The translations under genes were made by a program, and so were the position numbers. A stretch of DNA of 6,358 nucleotides, from positions 1-6,358 of the forward strand of contig JBHEMT010000146.1 of assembly GCA_046262435.1 (NCBI GenBank), in the 5' to 3' direction. The stretch's first letter is position 1. Every line of letters starts with the position of its first letter. This document shows positions 5,001 through 6,358 of this stretch, piece by piece. The notes beneath the pieces were generated by a model. It was given only the letters and a program-made list of their open reading frames with translations, ran no database searches and had not been told where the DNA came from. Source of the DNA: JBHEMT01 sp046262435 (GTDB lineage Bacteria > Chloroflexota > Dormibacteria > Aeolococcales > Aeolococcaceae).

Positions 5001-6358
5001 ATGCCGGAACTCGGCCACAAGCTGTTTGGGGTGACCTGGGACTACCGTTCCAGCGAGCGGCCCCGTCGCGACCACCTGGGGCGCACCCTCACCGTCGCCC
5101 TGGGCACGGTGGCCGCCGTGGCCGTGCCCCTCCAGGCCTCCGCCGCCCCCGCTCCCTCGATCGTTCGCGCCACCGGCGCCTCCAGCTCGGTGATCGTCCG
5201 CGCCGCCCCGGGCCGCGAGCCCGCCGCCGAGACCGCGGTCACCGCCGCCGGGGGCAGCGTCGGCCTCCGCTTCGCCCTGATCAACGGCTTCGCCGCCAGC
5301 GTCCCCCGCGCCGCCCTGGCCGAGCTGCGCGCCGACTCCGACATCAGCGCGATCACCGCCAACGGCTCCGGCCACCTCATGGACGTCACCAACTACGACC
5401 CCGCCACCGACCTGGGCTCGATCTCCAGCACCACCGCCAAGTACGGCGCCCAGAAGTTCTGGGCCGCCGGCTTCACCGGCAAGGGCGTCGACGTGGCCCT
5501 GATCGACTCCGGGGTGGCCCCGGTCAACGGCCTCACCGCCGCGGGCAAGGTGGTCAACGGTCCTGACCTCTCCTTCGAGAGCCAGAACCCCGCCCAGACC
5601 TACCTGGACACCTACGGGCACGGCACCCACATGGCGGGGATCATCGCCGGCCGCGACACCGAGGCCACCGGCGCCTACGCCGGTGACACCAGCCACTTCA
5701 TCGGCATGGCTCCCGACGCCCGGATCATCAGCATCAAGGTCGCCGACGCCCACGGGGTGACCGACATCTCCCAGATGCTCGCCGCCATCGACTGGGTGGT
5801 CCAGCACCGCAACGACAACGGCATGAACATCCGGGTGCTCAACCTCTCCTACGGCACCGACAGCCAGCAGCCCTACAGCACCGACCCGCTCGCCTACGCC
5901 GCCGAGGTGGCCTGGAAGAACGGGATCATGGTGATCGCCGCCGCCGGCAACCAGGGCAGCGGCTCCAAGTTCGACGGCCTCGCCGACCCCGCCTACGACC
6001 CCACCGTGCTCGCCGTGGGCGCCTCCCAGTCGAACGACTCGGTGATCGGCGACGACACCGTGCCGTCGTTCTCGAGCATCGCGGTGGGCAACCGCCGTCC
6101 CGACCTGGTGGCTCCGGGCACCCACATCCAGAGCCTGCGCGACCCCGGCTCCTACATCGACCAGACCTACGGTGCCACCGGCGGCATCACCCCGCGCTTC
6201 TTCCGGGGCAGCGGCACCTCCCAGGCCACCGCCGCCGCCTCCGGTGCGGCCGCGCTGATCTTCTCCCAGCACCCCAACGCCACCCCCGACCAGGTGAAGG
6301 CGCTGCTCAACCAGACCGCGACCCATATCCCCGGCGGGAACAGCGCCTCGGGCAACGG
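5001..6358 (+). CDS. Secreted subtilisin-like serine protease (peptidase family S8), 3' end cut by window edge
   Basis: The frame is open from ATG 5001 to the window edge (452 codons), so the C-terminus is not seen. An unusually long charged N-region with Arg22-Arg23 precedes a hydrophobic core (about 29-44) and a signal peptidase site after ASA (46-48). This could be a Sec or Tat signal. Residues about 60-125 look like an I9-type propeptide that would act as chaperone and inhibitor (VIVRAAPG near 64-71, FAASVP near 97-102). The protease domain carries the full catalytic set: Asp169 in VALIDSG, His207 in GHGTHMAGIIAG, Ser407 in GSGTSQATAAASG, and oxyanion-hole Asn317 in AAAGNQG. It should therefore be an active extracellular endopeptidase. 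Domain order and spacing are normal for S8A subtilases. Substrate is unknown. The coding strand is markedly C- and G-rich at third positions from about 5040 onward, more so than the neighbours. It is divergent from the lipoprotein gene. Confidence 0.95.
   Translation, partial: MPELGHKLFGVTWDYRSSERPRRDHLGRTLTVALGTVAAVAVPLQASAAPAPSIVRATGASSSVIVRAAPGREPAAETAVTAAGGSVGLRFALINGFAASVPRAALAELRADSDISAITANGSGHLMDVTNYDPATDLGSISSTTAKYGAQKFWAAGFTGKGVDVALIDSGVAPVNGLTAAGKVVNGPDLSFESQNPAQTYLDTYGHGTHMAGIIAGRDTEATGAYAGDTSHFIGMAPDARIISIKVADAHGVTDISQMLAAIDWVVQHRNDNGMNIRVLNLSYGTDSQQPYSTDPLAYAAEVAWKNGIMVIAAAGNQGSGSKFDGLADPAYDPTVLAVGASQSNDSVIGDDTVPSFSSIAVGNRRPDLVAPGTHIQSLRDPGSYIDQTYGATGGITPRFFRGSGTSQATAAASGAAALIFSQHPNATPDQVKALLNQTATHIPGGNSASGN

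Noticed and set aside
4968..6326. A 452-codon minus-strand open frame opposite the subtilase.
   Set aside because: It is Gly/Val/Ala/His-rich with no recognisable motif, and arises from the strong third-position GC bias of the subtilase, whose catalytic motifs all lie on the plus strand.

Overview
This is a high-GC bacterial chromosomal window with seven protein-coding genes. Two are cut by the window edges. I see no tRNA, rRNA, CRISPR array or insertion sequence. The lineage cannot be fixed from sequence reading alone. Several traits recall Actinobacteria: an RDD/SpoIIM-like membrane pair, a free-standing 70-residue biotinyl protein like mycobacterial TB7.3, a DUF4232-type lipoprotein, and apparently leaderless promoters. 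However, the IspH reads more like the Bacillus-type form than the usual actinobacterial one. A deep-branching high-GC group in the Terrabacteria (actinobacterial relatives, or a Dormibacterota/Chloroflexota-like group) fits best; this is inference.

Layout, left to right. Positions 1-762 (minus) carry ispH, with its 3' end outside the window. Upstream of it on the same strand lie a SpoIIM-family membrane protein (836-1846) and an RDD-family membrane protein (1843-2709). These two overlap by 4 bp, so they are read as a translationally coupled pair transcribed towards ispH. ispH also has its own -10 element. A short divergent region (2710-2790) separates this block from a plus-strand gene (2791-3882) for an integral membrane protein with a K+-channel-like pore loop and a long soluble C-terminal part. 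That gene runs head-on into a minus-strand gene for a 70-residue biotinyl carrier protein (3888-4100), with 5 bp between the two stop codons. Upstream of the carrier, on the same strand, is a secreted lipoprotein (4161-4784). A roughly 216-bp divergent region then leads to a plus-strand secreted subtilase (from 5001), which is cut by the right edge after 452 codons with its catalytic Asp, His and Ser all present.

The genes do not form one obvious pathway. ispH is isoprenoid housekeeping. The RDD/SpoIIM pair and the channel-like gene share a divergent control region and act at the membrane. The carrier protein would serve a biotin-dependent carboxylase encoded elsewhere. The lipoprotein and the subtilase act outside the membrane and share a divergent promoter region.

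The most distinctive structural signal is that three genes (ispH, the channel-like gene, the lipoprotein) each have a TANNNT hexamer exactly 6 nt before the start codon and no Shine-Dalgarno sequence, as expected for leaderless mRNAs. Three other genes (the RDD gene if its TTG start is right, the carrier, the subtilase) have purine-rich ribosome binding sites. I found no convincing evidence for a new multi-gene system. The least-described element is the channel-like protein.
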